From assembly GCA_947172415.1 (NCBI GenBank), contig OX359190.1:3472001-3536000 (forward strand): a stretch of 64,000 nt of DNA. The letters run 5' to 3'. A model generated the notes under the pieces. The model saw only the letters and a program-made list of their open reading frames with translations, ran no database searches and was not told where the DNA came from. The position numbers and the translations under genes are program-made. This document shows, one piece after another, positions 36,701 through 48,616 of this stretch (position 1 is its first letter; each line of letters begins with the position of its first letter). The stretch is from Chondrosia reniformis (Eukaryota; Porifera; Demospongiae; Chondrillida; Chondrillidae).

Positions 36701-37900
36701 GAAATCCAGGAGATGATGGAGCAGCAGGACATGTGGGAAACCAAGGAGCCGGAGGTGCAAGCAGAGGGTCTGAAGATGGTGGACCTACGGGAGCCCAAGG
36801 ACCTAATGGTAGTAATGGTGGTCTAATGGGGCTTAAGGGTGCTAGGTGAATGTGTGGTGAGCCAGGAGATGTTGGAGAACTGGGTGATGCTGGAGATGTG
36901 GGCATAGAAGGAAATGTTGGTCTCCCTGGTCCACAAGGACCTGCTGTAAGTATATGTGTGGAATGTATTGCTGATTGTTGATAGTATATATTTGATGACT
37001 TGTACAGTGTTGCACACTCTGTAAAATATTGATATTCTTTTTTACACTCTATGATGCATAATTATTAGACTGTCATCAGCTAGAGTGCTCTTCTCCCTAT
37101 TACTGTACAGGGCAGTGAGGGTGGACCTGGTTTAGCTGGAGGTGAAGGGCTATGGGTGATGATGGAACAGTGGGAAGTGCTGGTCCCCAAGGTGCCCAAG
37201 GAGAACCAGGTGACATGGGCCCAGTGGGCCCACAAGGCTTCCATGGTGCTGATGGTTTGCCAGGTCGTGATGTGTAAGTAAACCTCTATACACACTCACT
37301 GTGGACTCCACTAATATATATATACTAAAGGTAATAATAAGCACTTTAGAGGTCAAATGTAAACACTTTTTAATCTATTTGAAAATAATTATTTAATGTC
37401 AACTCTAGGATGGGATAGGTAGCAGATGTCCAGCTGGAAGCAATGGAAGAGAGATATATACATACGTAGCTATAGTTGTTGAAATGTGAAGGTGACCTTT
37501 AGAAACCTCAATGTGTTTGCTGTCCTGTAGGGTCCAACTGGAGGTAGAGGAGAGAGAGGAATTAATGGAGATGTTGGTGATCCTGGTGATGAAGGTGTTC
37601 CTGGTAGACCAGGTGCACAAGGCCTGAGAGGTGTACAGGGAACAAGAGGTCTGGAAGGTGCTCGTGGTACGTCTTGTCTTGATGGTCTCCATGGTAACCA
37701 AGGGCCCACTGGAGAGACTGTAAGTCTTACAAATAATATATCATACTAGATTGTATAGTACACTTTCCTTTGATTGTATGTAGATATTAGATTTTATGCT
37801 GAGGAATATGAATATGTAGTACCTTTAGAAAAAAGCGGTTACTTTTTCTTAACCCTGCATGAAGCCCACTCAACTAATAATTATATATATGCCTATCATA
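33790..37900 (+). pseudogene. Collagen-like gene (with Ig-like exon), U2
   Basis: Exons recognised: decayed collagen 33820-33950; Ig-like 34204-34401; 34695-34932; 34997-35090 (with stop); 35225-35368 (clean GDRGFDGEPGN, GSNGNHGDPGKHGDP); 35483-35542 (clean); 35724-35839; 36239-36447; 36536-36588; 36673-36945; 37111-37273; 37531-37719 (clean GERGINGDVGDPGDEG); 37784 onward. Lesions: an extra G after GGAGAACCAGG in the 36239 exon, one base lost in the 36536 exon, TGA at 36847-36849, a frameshift in 37111-37273, and a 13-bp deletion in the last exon. It was probably a secreted or matrix collagen-like protein with at least one Ig domain. This copy is broken, and its 3' end is replaced by STAT sequence. 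Confidence 0.72.
34204..34401 (+). pseudogene. Ig-like domain exon with in-frame stop, U2
   Basis: In one frame the exon reads ECQFPSDEGHSLSFVVQL, a TAA stop (34274-34276), then LGNDNEVASAGDYKCTSVLG. The D-x-G-x-Y-x-C signature and a first Cys some 45 residues earlier fit an immunoglobulin fold. The U4 copy (62817-63014) has the same stop at 62887-62889, so the stop predates the duplication, or a tiny intron hides it. Confidence 0.5.
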
Positions 37901-37982
37901 TGTATCATATCCATCCAGTCATGATCCATCCGTCCATCCATCCGTCCATCCGTCCGTCCATCCATCTACTCTTCCTCTGCAG

Positions 37983-40847
37983 TCTGATTGAAGGTTTTAT
38001 TGATAAGAATGAAGCTCACACAAAGCTTGCACAGTGTGTTCCAGGTACATTTTTAATGAGATTCAGTGACTCAGGCATAGGGGGCATATCAATTGCTTAT
38101 ACAAGAAGTAAGTTACCTGATTCAATTATCAGTCACATGATCCTATTATTAATCACATGATCCAAGTGTTGGTCACATGACCCTATTGTTAGTCACATGA
38201 TCCATGTGTTGGTCACATGACCCTATTACTGAAGCTGCGGTCATGTATGGTATGTATGTCAACTTGTGGATACTTCATCTGACTGTTTGTTCTGTTAGAT
38301 GTTGATACAATTGTTGGTTCAGAAGTGTACAGCGTTCAGCCATGGACAAAGAATGACTTACAGCATGGCCATCCATTCTCTGCCAGGTACATATGCATGG
38401 TGTAATTGGTATCAAATGATATTCAATCTGCCAATTAGCAATTTAACTTTTTGCAAGTGCAGGCAAATGCTCCCCTCACTTAAAGAGGCGCTTTTCAGAG
38501 TTTGGTCTAGTTATTATAAGACCTTGCAAGTGTTTACTGGAGATACTGTACATTCCAAGCATGTGTATGTTATAGCAGTTGATTCCACTCAACCTTTACT
38601 GGACATGTATGTGTGTGTATGTATGAAGTGTTCTAACACTGCTTGCTTACATTGTGAGCCATTTTATGAGATTTATTAAGCCATGCTTGCTCTGTAGGTA
38701 TTCCCTAAGTGATTAGTTGAGGAAAACAGTCTATTATAATAATAGCCTCATATTGATGTCAACCATGTCAATAAGAAAATGGTCTTTATAGTATTCGTGG
38801 AATAAATAAATTGGTTACCTTTGAACGACAATGTGGTTACTATTTCAACTTTGGCTTTTAGAGAAAAGAATCGAGCATCTTGACTGCTACTTTGATTGTT
38901 TCTTATCTTGATTCAGAATTAGAGATTTGGAAGAGCTGCTTTACTTGTATCCTTGTGTTTTAAAGAATGAAGCGTTCGCAAAATTCTATCCACGTATGTT
39001 TAGTATAATTTACATTATAAACCCTCAGTATGTTGTGCCTGAATTGTATGCAAGTAAATATACCAACTGGAACACTACCACCTGCATCATGTCACTTGTC
39101 TGTATAGACAGATATATATAATTTCATTGGCACTCCTTCATGTGACTTATTCCAATTATGTTTTTAATTGTACAATAATCTCATGCGGCGTATTGGGTTT
39201 ATTTATTTATGACTTTTTTAATTTTTATTGATATTATTTTGAACTATCATTACATTTTCTATTAAATTACTTAAATTTCTCATTACATAGCATATATTTC
39301 TCTTGAAATATTCTACGTACCTGATTGTCTTAGCCTATACAATATACTTCATTTTAAAAAACCTTCAAAATTTTAATAGTTGTAGTTTATTAATCAGTTG
39401 ATGGTTCGTTAAATAATAAACTGTATACATCACAGTAACCTACATAAGTTCTTGTTAAGATTCACAGTTAGAGACTCCTAATTCCTTGGATCTCATATTG
39501 TCTGGATAAATAAGGTTTTATGTACTCTTTCTTATTGGCCCATTCAGAGCCTATTGGTGAGTCAGCAGATCCAGCTAAGTATGTGGGATGCACTGTAATG
39601 GTCTCGCTACACCCTCCTGGATCATCCCGAACAACCGTATACCTCTTGTATATCGTATACTGAAGCTTCAATGTGAATATACATAACTATTTTAAGTAGA
39701 GTCTGTCAAAGAGAGGTGACCGTTCCACCATACATGGAGTGTTCCTCACTTTGTTGCAGGTCCTTACCTCCGAGCAGTCTGATGATAAGGCCAGACAGCA
39801 TTGGACAGCCCTCCCCCATGCCACAATATGGGTTACATGTAAGTGTATACCAACATGTGTGCATGCATGTATACATACAGATTAGCCTTTGGATGATGGT
39901 AGCCAAAAACCCATAGATGACATCATTGTCTGCATTGGTTGGCTATCTTAACCCATTGCTTAAGATAGCCTCTCTCTCACATGCATACATACTTGTGTGT
40001 GTCTGTGTGCATGTATATGTAGATTCATACTGTGACTTGTGGTAGCCAGTGGACATCTATGACCATATTAGGATTACATCATCATTGGCACTATATAAGA
40101 TCTTTCACTTGAAATGGGCTAATGCAGACCAGCTTGATCTGGCATAGCACTGGTGGTGTTTTGGATTTGGTGTCTAGTTTTTGTTTGCAATATTTTAATG
40201 AAACGGTTGTGGTGTGATTGTTATATACGTAATAAACTACAATACTTAACTGCTGTTAATAACTGATCACTTTTTCCTACCACAGAACCAGCCCTCTCCG
40301 TTGCAACCTTTTGGAGTGAGTCATTGCATAATACTCTAACTTGTTTATTAGAAACAGATAATTATTTACTGAATACGTACATATTATAAGTGTTTACAAA
40401 CAGCTATCTCAACAGAAGAACAAAGAGCCTGAGAAGGCTCTTATATCCTCATCCAAAGCTATCTAGGTTTAATTTTCTATAATTCTAAACTTACAGTTTT
40501 CTCTCTCCTTTTAACCTGTACATAGTATGGTCTGTATAAAAAAATACTCATATAAACGTTTTCATAGGTAGAAAGTATTTAGACCAGTGAATGCTAAATT
40601 ATTAGACAAATGTGATTTCTAAATAAATTCAGTTAAAAAAATTCACAGTTTTAAGGCATACGTATCTGAGGTATTTGTTACATTTAGTCCTATTAGAATG
40701 CCACATTGCTGGAATCATTAGTGTTTTACGTACCTACCATTTTCTCATGTTTCCTCCAAATAGAATGAACATTAAGAATTTCCCCAACCTCCAGGCACAC
40801 AGGGACTGTTTAATTCTACTTTTGATGGGCGATCACTTTACCACTAA
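37983..40847 (+). pseudogene. Duplicated STAT 3' fragment, U3
   Basis: All eight homologous exons are present: 37983-38107 (SH2 block intact, [11 protein letters not shown]), 38299-38386, 38917-38993, 39548-39673, 39760-39838, 40286-40315, 40764-40847. The Tyr exon keeps DPAKYVGCT but has about 23 extra bases after SSRT that introduce a stop, and the final exon has TAA right after Asn-Glu-His. DNA-binding and linker exons are absent. It is preceded by collagen exons, so any transcript would be chimeric. The intact SH2 segment is notable, but the copy as a whole is probably a pseudogene. Confidence 0.82.
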
Positions 40848-41458
40848 TCATCGAGCCACCAAAAATCGCTATTTGTTACTACCACTTCAATTTTTGTTTC
40901 TTTCCTAGACAACATTCTTAGCATCTCAGCATGCCCTTCTCTCCATTCTTATCTAATATGCGTGCTTAGTGTATCTCCTTTTATAAACACACACTCACAC
41001 ACAAATGTAATAATCCACAGGAAGTTACTAGAGTTTGTATTTAAACATTATTGTTTGTATGCTGCAGCTAAATAATCCATTTTACATTTGTATGATTAAT
41101 GATTAGTGTAAAATGCTAATTGTCGTAACCATCAAAGCATCTATATATATGAGGCTGCATGCATGGTTTTAAAAGTGCATTTCATGTAGGAATGGTTTCT
41201 GCCTCATGTTATGTTAATAGCTAATTAATAATAGATATAAAGTAAAATATATAATAGCCATAAATAAATAAAAATTGTACTTAGAATCATGGATGGCCAG
41301 TGTTGTAATGAATAGCACATCGAAAGAAGACAGTGATCATGTAAGATATACTTCTTATACCTCACCCTCCCCTTCTCCCACCTATGCTCCTTTCCCTATA
41401 TAACATTTTTCCTCTCCATTCCTTCCCAGTTGAATTTAATTAATAAGCAGTACTAGTC

Positions 41459-41990
41459 TTAAGAATGACTGTAAGATGGGTCTTTATTTTTGTATATGCA
41501 TGTGCGTTGATTTAGCTGTTGTTGTGAGGCTACTACAGTAGGTCCTGCTCTAGTAGGAGAAGGAGTGCCATCTCGACCTACAGAGAGGGGAAGGGGTGGA
41601 TTAGACAATGGAACTAGACTCAACTGGAAACCTACGTACATACATGTTATGTGGAGAGGTGAGGTGGGAGGGTGAAAGATGGAGCTAGGGACTGCATAGA
41701 GGGCATGCATTATACAAGCAGATACCCAGATATCTGCACAAATACTTTCATCTCCATTAATTATTGTACATATATCTTGAAATAGGAAACTAGAAACTAG
41801 AATCAGTTGAGCAGAAAATACATAAATTACACAAAATTATAATTGTTAGAATATTACTCTAAACACTTACAAGTTTCATTCTCTTACAGTACCTTCATAG
41901 GAGTCATAATTATTCCCTCTTTCTTCCTTGGGTTAAGTATGGAGGTTCATCTTGTATAGCTGACATGACTGGCCATTTCTTCCTCTCTCA
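41459..41990 (-). other. Possible minus-strand exons of unknown gene, U3
   Basis: Counterpart of 23317-23830. The FQLSLVPLSNPPLPLS and GPTVVASQQQLNQR segments are retained, while the EKKLYLYKLTDS part now contains stops. No family is recognised. Confidence 0.25.
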
Positions 41991-42359
41991 ATACTAGCTG
42001 TCAGTCAGTTTGTACAAGTACAGCTTCTTCTCACCTACAAAACAACAAATATATATTATATTTATATATAGCACAATGAGAAAGTACAATAGGAAGATGG
42101 TTGTAATTTGGTAGAACAGACCAATCAATATCTATATAAACTGATGAAATGATAAACACAATCTGGTGTAGACCCTTTAGAATTTGGGTCATTTTCAGCT
42201 ATTTCTTGTACACTGTACAAATTTACAATATGCACTTGTACAAGAAACATGCAGCTGCAAAGTCTGACCATGAATAGCTGCTATTTAAGATTGTGTTATT
42301 ACAAATGTGTCACTTTGTAAACAAGCAACTCTTGACATATTCAGTATTCCAATAATACA

Positions 42360-42553
42360 AGTTCTCAGTTCACCATCACACTCTCCCAAGTTGTCAGATG
42401 ATGTTGTTTACTAAAGCGTAAGGACCTACCCATATTCTGAAGTGTGTAAGGACCTACCCATATTCTGGTGTCCCCTTTCCAGTCTAGATCTGTTAGTCAC
42501 TTCTTCATGTACCTCATAGTCTCTTGAGGTTTGTCAGAGGATCTTACATTACA
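42360..42553 (-). repeat. CARD-exon 3' remnant forming a direct repeat
   Basis: The sequence GGACCTACCCATATTCTGG...CTTGAGGTTTGTC.GAGGATCTTA at 42440-42553 repeats the 3' half of the CARD exon at 44420-44512 in the same orientation. A 21-bp internal piece (GTGTAAGGACCTACCCATAT) is itself doubled at 42415-42460. The two copies flank the Death-domain exons. Confidence 0.7.
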
Positions 42554-42990
42554 ATTCAGTATTCTTTTGTTTCGTATTCATAACAAATTACATATTTCAT
42601 AAAGTGACAAACAGAACTTGCTTAAATACACTGATGACAGTAAAAATACAAATTTGTGAATAATAATGAAATTAGTTTATAAAATATATTATGTACACAG
42701 TTGATCTACGAAGAGGAATGTTCACAAGATCAATGTTGAAATCCATTTCACTGTATGCAACCCTATAAAGAAATAAAAGTATTGAAATATATACCATTAC
42801 ACTGTACACTGTACATCCACGTATGTACTGGGAATACTATAATGTCATACAATGATCAAAGACATGAGTAGGTCTGGACACCACACTGGTGGATGTATGT
42901 TAAGTATCTGCTAAATAGTCATATCAAATGAGATTAGTGAAATATACAATGTCAACCCTCTATCTAGGAGCTGTATTATTATTAACCTTA

Positions 42991-44957
42991 CTACTTGAGT
43001 GTTTTGGCCACTTTACTAAATCCACTCTTCTCCAGTGCTTCAACAAGGACAGATACTGTAGCGTTATCTCCTTGTTCGTCATGCCATGACTCCAAGGCTG
43101 CGACAAAGACTTCAGATGGATCGTTTGAACCAGCTTTTTCTGCCTCTACAAAGATGTCCCTTGTAACTCCTAAACGTCTGCACACTGGTTTCCACCTGGT
43201 GACAGCTTCAGAATCAGCTACATCTTGAAGTTGGCAAATAGTCACTCTCTGTCGCAAGCTGTCCTCGGCTAAAGATACATGTAATACCAAATATGTAAAA
43301 CTGGATATCGGGAATTGACTGTGTGTGCCTAAAGAATGTGTGTTTTGGCCACATGCACAAACAAAGTGAAGTAAATGGCTTTCCTCCTTACCAACTGGTG
43401 TAACTGGCATTGGTGGGTTGGTGTCCATGGCTTGTTTTGATTTGTCTGGTTCACAGGGCCCTATGAATATTACAAAATGGTGACGATGCAAATGTTTACA
43501 CAATGCTATAAATTGAACATATTACTTTGTGCATCTTGTACAAAGTATGTATATATACAGTGGAAACTAGCTAACACGAGAACGCTTTACACAAATTTAT
43601 TGCTTTAGACTAATAAAATTGGAAAACAGAGTCCTTAAAATACAAAAAGCTACCGTTTCAATACGTAATGTTAACAAACTTTGGTGACTGATTATAAATA
43701 ATACGTAGTTAAATTAACGTAATATGGAAACGAAGAAGAAACAAAAGTGCTATTTTATTGATTATATATTTGATTATTATTGTGTTGAAACTTTCACAAA
43801 GACACAGACTACACGTACTTTTAACCATATATGGAGCTGTATATTTTAAAAAACTTTATAATACTGTATTATGTACTATTGTTTAACAAGAACTACTGAT
43901 AACAAGAACTAAAAGACATGGTACCCAGAAGTACTAGTTAACCAGTTTCCACTGTATGTATCTGTTAAAACTCACTTGATTTTCCTGACCTCAAAGGCTG
44001 ATCTCCCTAATGCAGTAAAATGATATATAGAGAATAGATAATATAGCAAGGTACATAACAGCACACATGTGAGATCAAAGTGATAATCAAACCAATAATC
44101 AAGGAATCACAGACAAACATTACAAAGAGGACAAATATGAAGAAGAAATTGCTGGGAATCAAACCCAGGATAGCTGGTTATGACCACCAGTGCTCTCCAA
44201 TGAGTACAATTGTCATTACAAAACATTCACGTTTCTTCTCTTATAACAACTACTACAAAGTAATTACGTAGATACCACATTCCCACTAGTGTGATTCTCT
44301 TTATCAAAATGACCTCAAAATCATATGTAGGCACTCACAGTATAGACTACCTACGTACATTCACGTTTCTTCCCAAAGGTACACAAGACGGTGTAGAATA
44401 CATAATATGCTGAAGTGTACGGACCTACCCATATTCTGGTGTCCCCTTCCAGTCTGTCAGCCACTTCTTCATGTACCTCATAGTCTCTTGAGGTTTGTCG
44501 GAGGATCTTACAGAAAATATCAAAACTTGAAAGCGTTTTACATTTGAGGTGTTCCAAGAAGATTTCGTTTGCATCTTTCTTGGTTACAGCATGATTGATC
44601 CTTTGAAAAATGTCATCTGTAATTAGCTGTGTTCCATCCATTCCTTGCAAGAGTTGGTTGGCAATTTCTTTGATACAGAGATTCTCTAGCAGGTAGACCC
44701 TATGATGGAGTTGAATAACATTTCTCCATCCGCAAATGGCATCTACATATGAATACACAAAGATATAAATCATTATGCAATAAACTGAAAAAGTTGTACA
44801 ACAGCTGCATTAGTGAATATGACTCACCGTCGCACTCTCCCGAGTTGTCAGATGGTGTTGGCTGTCCAACAACTTCAGGTCCTCCAGTACAGGTAGACTG
44901 GTCTTTATAGAGAAGGAACTGGTCTCCATCAAATTCCACTTTACCAGCTACGCTCAA
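42991..44957 (-). CDS. Linker-CARD-Death domain exons, U3
   Basis: Five exons join in perfect phase: 44957-44828 (linker, QFLLYKDQSTCTGGPEVV), 44742-44429 (CARD-like, NLCIKEIANQLLQGMDG, FLEHLKCKTLSSFDIFCKI), 44006-43976 (GDQPLRSGKS), 43460-43392 (PCEPDKSKQAMDTNPP) and 43268-42991 (Death domain, TAG). The last exon shows the Death-fold pattern RWKPVCRRLGVTRDIF, FVAALESWHDEQGD, ATVSVLVEALEKSG. CARD and Death domains recruit partners by homotypic contacts. The exons continue in frame from the GTPase exon at 45123, so this was the 3' end of a GTPase-COR-CARD-Death protein; whether it is still expressed with the broken upstream exon is unknown. An internal promoter would be needed for a stand-alone protein. 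Confidence 0.7.
44148..44222 (-). repeat. tRNA-Met-like pseudogene or SINE head
   Basis: The minus strand reads GAGAGCACTGGTGGTCATAA, CCAG, a short variable loop, then CCTGGGTTTGATTCCCAG. The T arm and B box (GGTTTGATTCC, one change from consensus) are clear, and a CAT anticodon sits in an anticodon-like hairpin with an extra base. The D arm and acceptor stem do not close, so it is not a working tRNA. It lies in an intron of the CARD-Death gene. Confidence 0.5.
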
Positions 44958-45122
44958 CTATTCAGAAGCAGATATAAAAATCAATAAATTACTTGTGTTG
45001 AAAGAATAACAATAACATACGTAGGTAGGTATTAAAGAGCAGCAAGATTAGAATGTAAAAATAGACAGTTAATAATCGTTACACTTGTAATAAGGTCTAT
45101 TTTGTTGAATACATAAACTTAC

Positions 45123-47544
45123 ATTAGTGTCACTGTCCTGTTCTTTAGCAACCCAAACAGACTCTCTTGGAGATAGTGACTTCACTTTGTTCAGTCTGGT
45201 ACACAGACCCCTTCTCTGGTTGCCATCTTTAAATCGTAGAAGATGCAAAGTGGAGCCCTCACAGTAACGGCAATTGACACCATCCTCTAAAGTAGCCTTT
45301 TGGGATAAAAACTCGCTTCCGAAAATGACTTTACTTACAAAAGCAATTCGCTCTTTCATTTCCATTCTGATATACTTGCAGAGCTCATTCAAAGAGAGAC
45401 CAAGCTGAGAAAAGTCTCCTGGAACCAGCAGTTGGAGCTGAATGAGGTCCTCCTTTTGGAAAAGGACAATGTGGGCATTATCTTGGGAGAATAAGAATTG
45501 TGTACTGTCAGATTGACTGGGACAGTACTCCCACTGGCTTTCACCAATGTATGCAGGCTTGATCTGCTGATCCTCAAGTGCTTGTCTGCCACTTGCAATG
45601 TCCACAGCCAGTCTGTGGAATAGACCAGTTGGTATGCAGGTATATCTCTGATATTGGACAGAATGGAATGAGAAAGTGAATCCCAAAGTGGCCACAGATG
45701 CTTCAGATATGTGGATCTGCCTCTCAGGAAGGGCTGCTGGAATGAAGTAGTGTGTCTCCTTCTCTCTCACTTTGGCTGCGATACCAATTTTTACCAAGAC
45801 CTCCAGGAGCCATCTTGTTGGGATGTCAGCATTGATATTGAAACAAGGCCTCTGAAACAGCTTCAGGAATTACTCCTTTTTCCTTGAAGTTACGTAGCTC
45901 TGGACTTGAAGATTCACTTGGACCATACTGGACTGACAGCACTTTGGATATTTCCTTGTACAGAAAGGTTGCATCTGTACAGATCCACTGCTCTTTGTAC
46001 TCACTCAGGTCAAAGTACACATAGAACCCAAGGCAATGAAACAGGTTCAGCAGTGCAAGGAGCTGTCCATCAGCATCTACCGGTTGGATGAATTGGCATC
46101 GGAGGCAGAACTCTTTTAGTTCTGTGAACTTCCACATCTTCTTTTTCACGCTAGATGTGATTAGTTGCAGGCAGAACCAAACTTTGGGGACTTTCAATGC
46201 TCACCGATTCTTGGAATCTGCAAGCTGAGAGCGAAGGGCATTAACTACTTTGTAAGTGTGATCCTTCATCTTGCTGTCTCCCTGTAGTTGACTGTCTAAT
46301 AGAAAGTAGCTACCAGCACCTTCATAGGTAACTGCTTTTGGGGGGAAAACCCTGTTGCCATCATAAGGCTTGTTGTCCATTTCCTCTAGAACCTTCTTGT
46401 TGTGGTCCAGTAGAGCTCTCTTAGCTTCAGGATCTTCAGGAAGATGGGAAAGGTGAGTGCCAACAAGAAAAATGCGAAGTTGGGGCTCATTAGGCATGTC
46501 AAATGCTTTCAACTGCCGCTTGCTCTTCATTGACATTGTGTAGGCAGCAGTAATGGACTCCTTCATCAATTCCCAGGTTGAACGACTGTTGGCTCTCTTC
46601 TCTTCAGTGGCTCCATCTCGACAGAAAGCATTGACATACGGATCTGTCAACCTCTCTGAAGCTTTAAAGACGTGCAGAAAGTTGCAGGGAAAGTCCAGTA
46701 GGAGTGGAACGACATTCTGAAAGGAGGGCTGGCCTCCTGTGTCCAGGAGGTAAATGAACGTACACTTCTCTTCATCAAATTCTGCTTCAGTGGAGAGATT
46801 GTGCTTCAGCAGGAACCTGTCCCTGGCTTGCTCTAGCAGCTTCAGTGGGTCTTGTACTGCTAAAGCCTCAGTGGTATCATCTCTATGGCTAGGAGGAGAA
46901 GGAGGTGAATTGGAGACAGCGGTTGGCAGCTTGGTCGTCTCACTGGCTACCTCCGTTGTCTTGGTGATATCACCAGGTAAAGTGGTATTATTAGATGAAG
47001 CCTGTGGAAGAGAGGCAGGTGGGGCTTCTAGAGTGCTGCTTGGAAAGACCTCCCTTTTCTCCATTTTAACCTTTGAAATAAGCTGCCCTAGCTTTTCATC
47101 TGTTAAAACTTTCCAGAAAGAACCAACCGCAGAACATTTAATGAAATCATACCTCTCTTCCTTCCCCTGGCCTTCCATTCCCTGGCTCCCCTTCCCCTGG
47201 CCTTCCCCTCCCTGGCTCCCCTTTCCCTGGCCTTCCTCTCCCTGGCTCCCCTTTCCCTGGCCTTCCTCTTCCTGGCTCACATTCCCCTGGCCTTCCATTC
47301 TCAGGTTTTCTTTTCTCTGGTATTCCTCCAACTGATCTGTTGTTCCGTTTGTGTCTCCATTGTCAGCAATAGTGGCCACTTCAGGAGCTTCCAGCATACC
47401 AGTGCTAGTTTTGCCTTCTCTTGCTGTGTTGTAGAGCAGGTAGTGCTTCAGCGAGGTTTTACCAACTCGAGGGCCTCCTGTCAGGAAACAGTAACTGATG
47501 TTAACCTCAACTGAGCCATGTCCTTTTATGGCTTCTTCATACCA
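45123..47544 (-). pseudogene. P-loop GTPase-COR exon, U3, broken
   Basis: Homologous to 8949-11429 and 25542-27926. It keeps DTGGQPSFQNV, FLVGTH, the COR-like half and about five decapeptide repeats. A TTA-to-TGA change gives a stop at 46201-46203 (AATCGGTGA). An 8-bp deletion near 45838 (CAGCTAGA in U2, lost here) shifts frame. Its C-terminal quarter differs more from U1 and U2 (DQQIKPAYIGESQWEYCPSQ) than the rest. The donor at 45122 is intact and leads in phase to the linker exon at 44957. Confidence 0.85.
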
Positions 47545-48616
47545 CTACAAAACCAATCATATATCAGAAATAGAAGTAAATTACACATTGTCAAATATTT
47601 AATTGTATATTTCGTATTTACATAGTTTCAACAATTGTCTTGGTTCAATGTTTACAGTTCTAAAGTCTATAGGTTCATTTTAACATATTCTCTGGTAGGT
47701 AACAGAAATATTTCATTTGCTCCTAACACTAAAAGGAGTACAGGAATTTGTATTTAATGTTTGACAATAAACAATCATATGTTAAAAAATAATCTATCAT
47801 CTAAATTAACTTTCAAGGCTTCCTTTCATGAATTCTACTGACTTTTCTAAACTTCTTAATACTATATACAGCATATCTTGTTTATTGCTACTTCACTTGT
47901 AGAGTTAATGTATAATCATGAGCTACTTCAATCATGAAGTAGAGGATGTACACTTTAATTTGGAATGAGATTGACTAGTCTAATGTACAGGCTACACAGA
48001 CATTACAACATTATAACATTTAGAGGTACGTACATATTTTGCACTACACCAAATCAGTTTGAGCAATGTATAGCTAACCATTTAAACGTGTGCTACTCCT
48101 CGAGTATTTGTGCGAGTAATTATAATACTCACAATCGTTAACACCTTTGGCGCAACGATTATATTATACAGCACATATATTTTGGTGTGAAGTTTAAGAT
48201 TGCAAGCGTAAGAAGCCAAGAAAAGATACGTATCTCTGTACAGTGGCTGGAATCGAAATACATCAAATCAATGTCTGACATATCATTGGTGACTTATCCA
48301 AGATTGATATAGGAATGGAAATCACTCATCACCATTATGCAACTGTAGTCAATTTAATGGATTGGTTTCCTCCTATAAATGCTCAGGGAAGAGAAACAAA
48401 GGCCAAGAAAACATGCTGCCATCTCAGCTGTGACTTTCAAACCTAAGAATCAACTTTAGAGGGGCAAATAAACAATAAATTTCAATGAAATTAGCACTTT
48501 TGGTGTTTTACTCGTGTGAGTAATCGAGTACTCTAGTGAAAACGCATGTTACATGGCTAACTACTTTTAATCCCCACTGTATTAATGTATCTTCTAATAT
48601 GTACACTGCTGGGAAG

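Larger units (their letters stand above)
20400..37972. repeat. Segmental duplication unit U2 (about 17.6 kb)
   Basis: Collinear with U1 from the STAT SH2 exon to the collagen exons. It has the most intact GTPase-COR-CARD and kelch genes of the set and the fullest collagen-like gene. It lacks the mariner-type MITE (empty site near 28552) and has a private insertion at about 28630-28920. Confidence 0.9.

Noticed and set aside
44148-44222. Functional tRNA gene
   Set aside because: The acceptor stem and D arm cannot be formed and the anticodon loop has an extra base.
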